From positions 4,035 through 68,034 of the forward strand of contig NVUJ01000003.1 in the NCBI GenBank assembly GCA_002733135.1: a DNA stretch of 64,000 nucleotides. Reading direction: 5' to 3'. The notes beneath the pieces were generated by a model. That model searched no databases and was not told where the DNA came from. It saw nothing but the letters and a program-made list of their open reading frames with translations. This document shows positions 63,339-64,000 of this stretch, piece by piece. The position numbers and the translations under genes are program-made. Numbering within the stretch: the stretch's first letter is position 1; each line of letters begins with the position of its first letter. Origin of the DNA: Cycloclasticus sp. (GTDB lineage Bacteria; Pseudomonadota; Gammaproteobacteria; Methylococcales; Cycloclasticaceae).

Positions 63339-63647
63339 ATGGCCTTTTATAAGCAACATATCTTTTTTTGTACCAATCAACGAAGCGATGGTAGAGCTTG
63401 TTGCCAAGACCATAATGCCCAGGAAATGCGCGATTATTTAAAAAAGCGTGTTAAAGAAGCTAAATTGGCAGGCCCGGGTGGCGTAAGGGTAAATAATGCA
63501 GGCTGTCTCGACCGTTGCGGTTTAGGCCCCGTGCTGGTTATTTACCCTAATGAAACTTGGTACCGTTATGAATCAAAAAAGGACATTGATGAGATTTTTG
63601 AGGAACATGTTAATAAGAACCGACATGTGCAAAGGCTATCTATTTAG
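63339..63647 (+). CDS. Thioredoxin-fold 2Fe-2S ferredoxin-like protein
   Basis: A 102-residue protein with an N-terminal Cys (HIFFCTNQR), a CC pair (DGRACCQDH) and the late NNAGCLDRCGLGPVLVIYPN, which give the four cluster ligands of the small thioredoxin-like ferredoxin family. Electron partner unknown. It starts 9 bp after cysQ and is probably co-transcribed. Confidence 0.87.
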   Translation: MAFYKQHIFFCTNQRSDGRACCQDHNAQEMRDYLKKRVKEAKLAGPGGVRVNNAGCLDRCGLGPVLVIYPNETWYRYESKKDIDEIFEEHVNKNRHVQRLSI

Positions 63648-63722
63648 TTAACAATGTAGCTTAATGCATAAAAATTTCGGTTGAGTCAAAAACTTGATGA
63701 AATGAAACAACATGGAATGTAG

Positions 63723-64000
63723 ATGTTAAAAGTTCGTAAAGCAGTTATTCCCGTTGCGGGTCTAGGCACGCGGGTGTTACCTGCCAGTAAGGCGATTCCC
63801 AAAGAAATGATGACGGTGGTTGATAAGCCAGTCATTCAGTATGTTGTTGAAGAGGCTGTTGCAGCCGGTATTAAAGAAATTATTTTGGTTACACGAAATG
63901 GTAAATCGGCTATTGAAGATCATTTTGACTCACACTATGAATTAGAAGCTGAGTTAGCGCGAAAGAATAAGACGGCTCTTTTAGCAACGATTCAACATAT
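63723..64000 (+). CDS. galU: UTP-glucose-1-phosphate uridylyltransferase (5' part, runs off window)
   Basis: The first 92 codons are present: [20 protein letters not shown], then the substrate-binding [40 protein letters not shown] and [12 protein letters not shown], matching GalU closely. It makes UDP-glucose for polysaccharides and is cut by the window end. Confidence 0.95.
   Translation, partial: MLKVRKAVIPVAGLGTRVLPASKAIPKEMMTVVDKPVIQYVVEEAVAAGIKEIILVTRNGKSAIEDHFDSHYELEAELARKNKTALLATIQH

Overview
The window looks like chromosomal DNA from a free-living, aerobic, probably marine gammaproteobacterium. The evidence is a CRP-family regulator with the RExxGR recognition helix, a Pil-Chp chemosensory cluster, Pseudomonas-style rpe-gph-trpE-trpG-trpD-trpC order, UbiK/Coq7 ubiquinone genes, and moderate-to-low GC. 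A Cycloclasticus/Methylophaga-like relative is my inference from gene content; I could not test it. No phage, transposon, IS element or CRISPR array was seen. No gap between genes exceeds about 250 bp.

Region 1 (1-25244) is an extracellular polysaccharide (EPS/O-antigen-like) locus. It starts with an FkbM methyltransferase, a small secreted protein and an outer-membrane beta-barrel. Next come the export and chain-length genes (Wza-like, Wzc-like tyrosine autokinase, PHP-type phosphatase, VpsP-like protein) and an initiating undecaprenyl-phosphate sugar transferase. Four stand-alone glycosyltransferases, a PssD/PssE two-part transferase, a Wzx flippase, a Wzy polymerase and the dTDP-rhamnose genes in the order rmlA-C-D-B follow. 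The locus ends with an unusual cassette: an NTP_transf_5 nucleotidyltransferase, a kinase fusing a PqqD-like peptide-recognition domain to an HPr-kinase-like domain, and a very small Tat-signal protein ending in a short Cys/Ser/Thr/Pro tail. An O-antigen-ligase-family membrane protein is divergent from this cassette. The cassette resembles the tailoring part of a RiPP cluster without the core lasso enzymes and is my main candidate for an undescribed system.

Region 2 (25256-32903) has tRNA-Arg(CCG), a membrane-anchored cytochrome c, Rep helicase, the YifB/ComM ATPase, UbiK, a TorF-family porin, and glnK-amtB with a clear sigma-54 promoter and NtrC-like boxes.

Region 3 (32957-41954) is a type IV pilus chemosensory operon (pilG-pilH-pilI-pilJ-chpA-chpC). 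It has no receptor methyltransferase or methylesterase gene, and ChpA carries a Lys/Glu/Ala/Gln-rich repeat linker.

Region 4 (41963-50321) holds purC, djlA, a PAS-GGDEF-EAL-CZB protein, yajQ, a four-gene minus-strand operon (CopD-like, DUF445, YjbQ, D-glycerate kinase) and rpe. Region 5 (50321-56634) is gph, a short unlisted trp leader peptide (trpL, with Trp-Trp-Cys-Trp), trpEGDC, a crp/vfr/clp-like regulator, an OsmC-like gene and a VOC gene. Region 6 (56648-64000) is bioA, coq7, sulfate activation (cysD, cysN, a DUF2061-APS-kinase fusion, canonical cysC, cysQ), a 2Fe-2S ferredoxin-like gene and the start of galU.

A recurring theme is surface behaviour. Four CRP-like sites lie upstream of the EPS genes, the small-peptide/ligase region, pilG and rpe, and a CRP homologue with a non-standard cyclic-nucleotide pocket is encoded in the same window. 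A GGDEF/EAL protein next to YajQ adds a possible c-di-GMP input.
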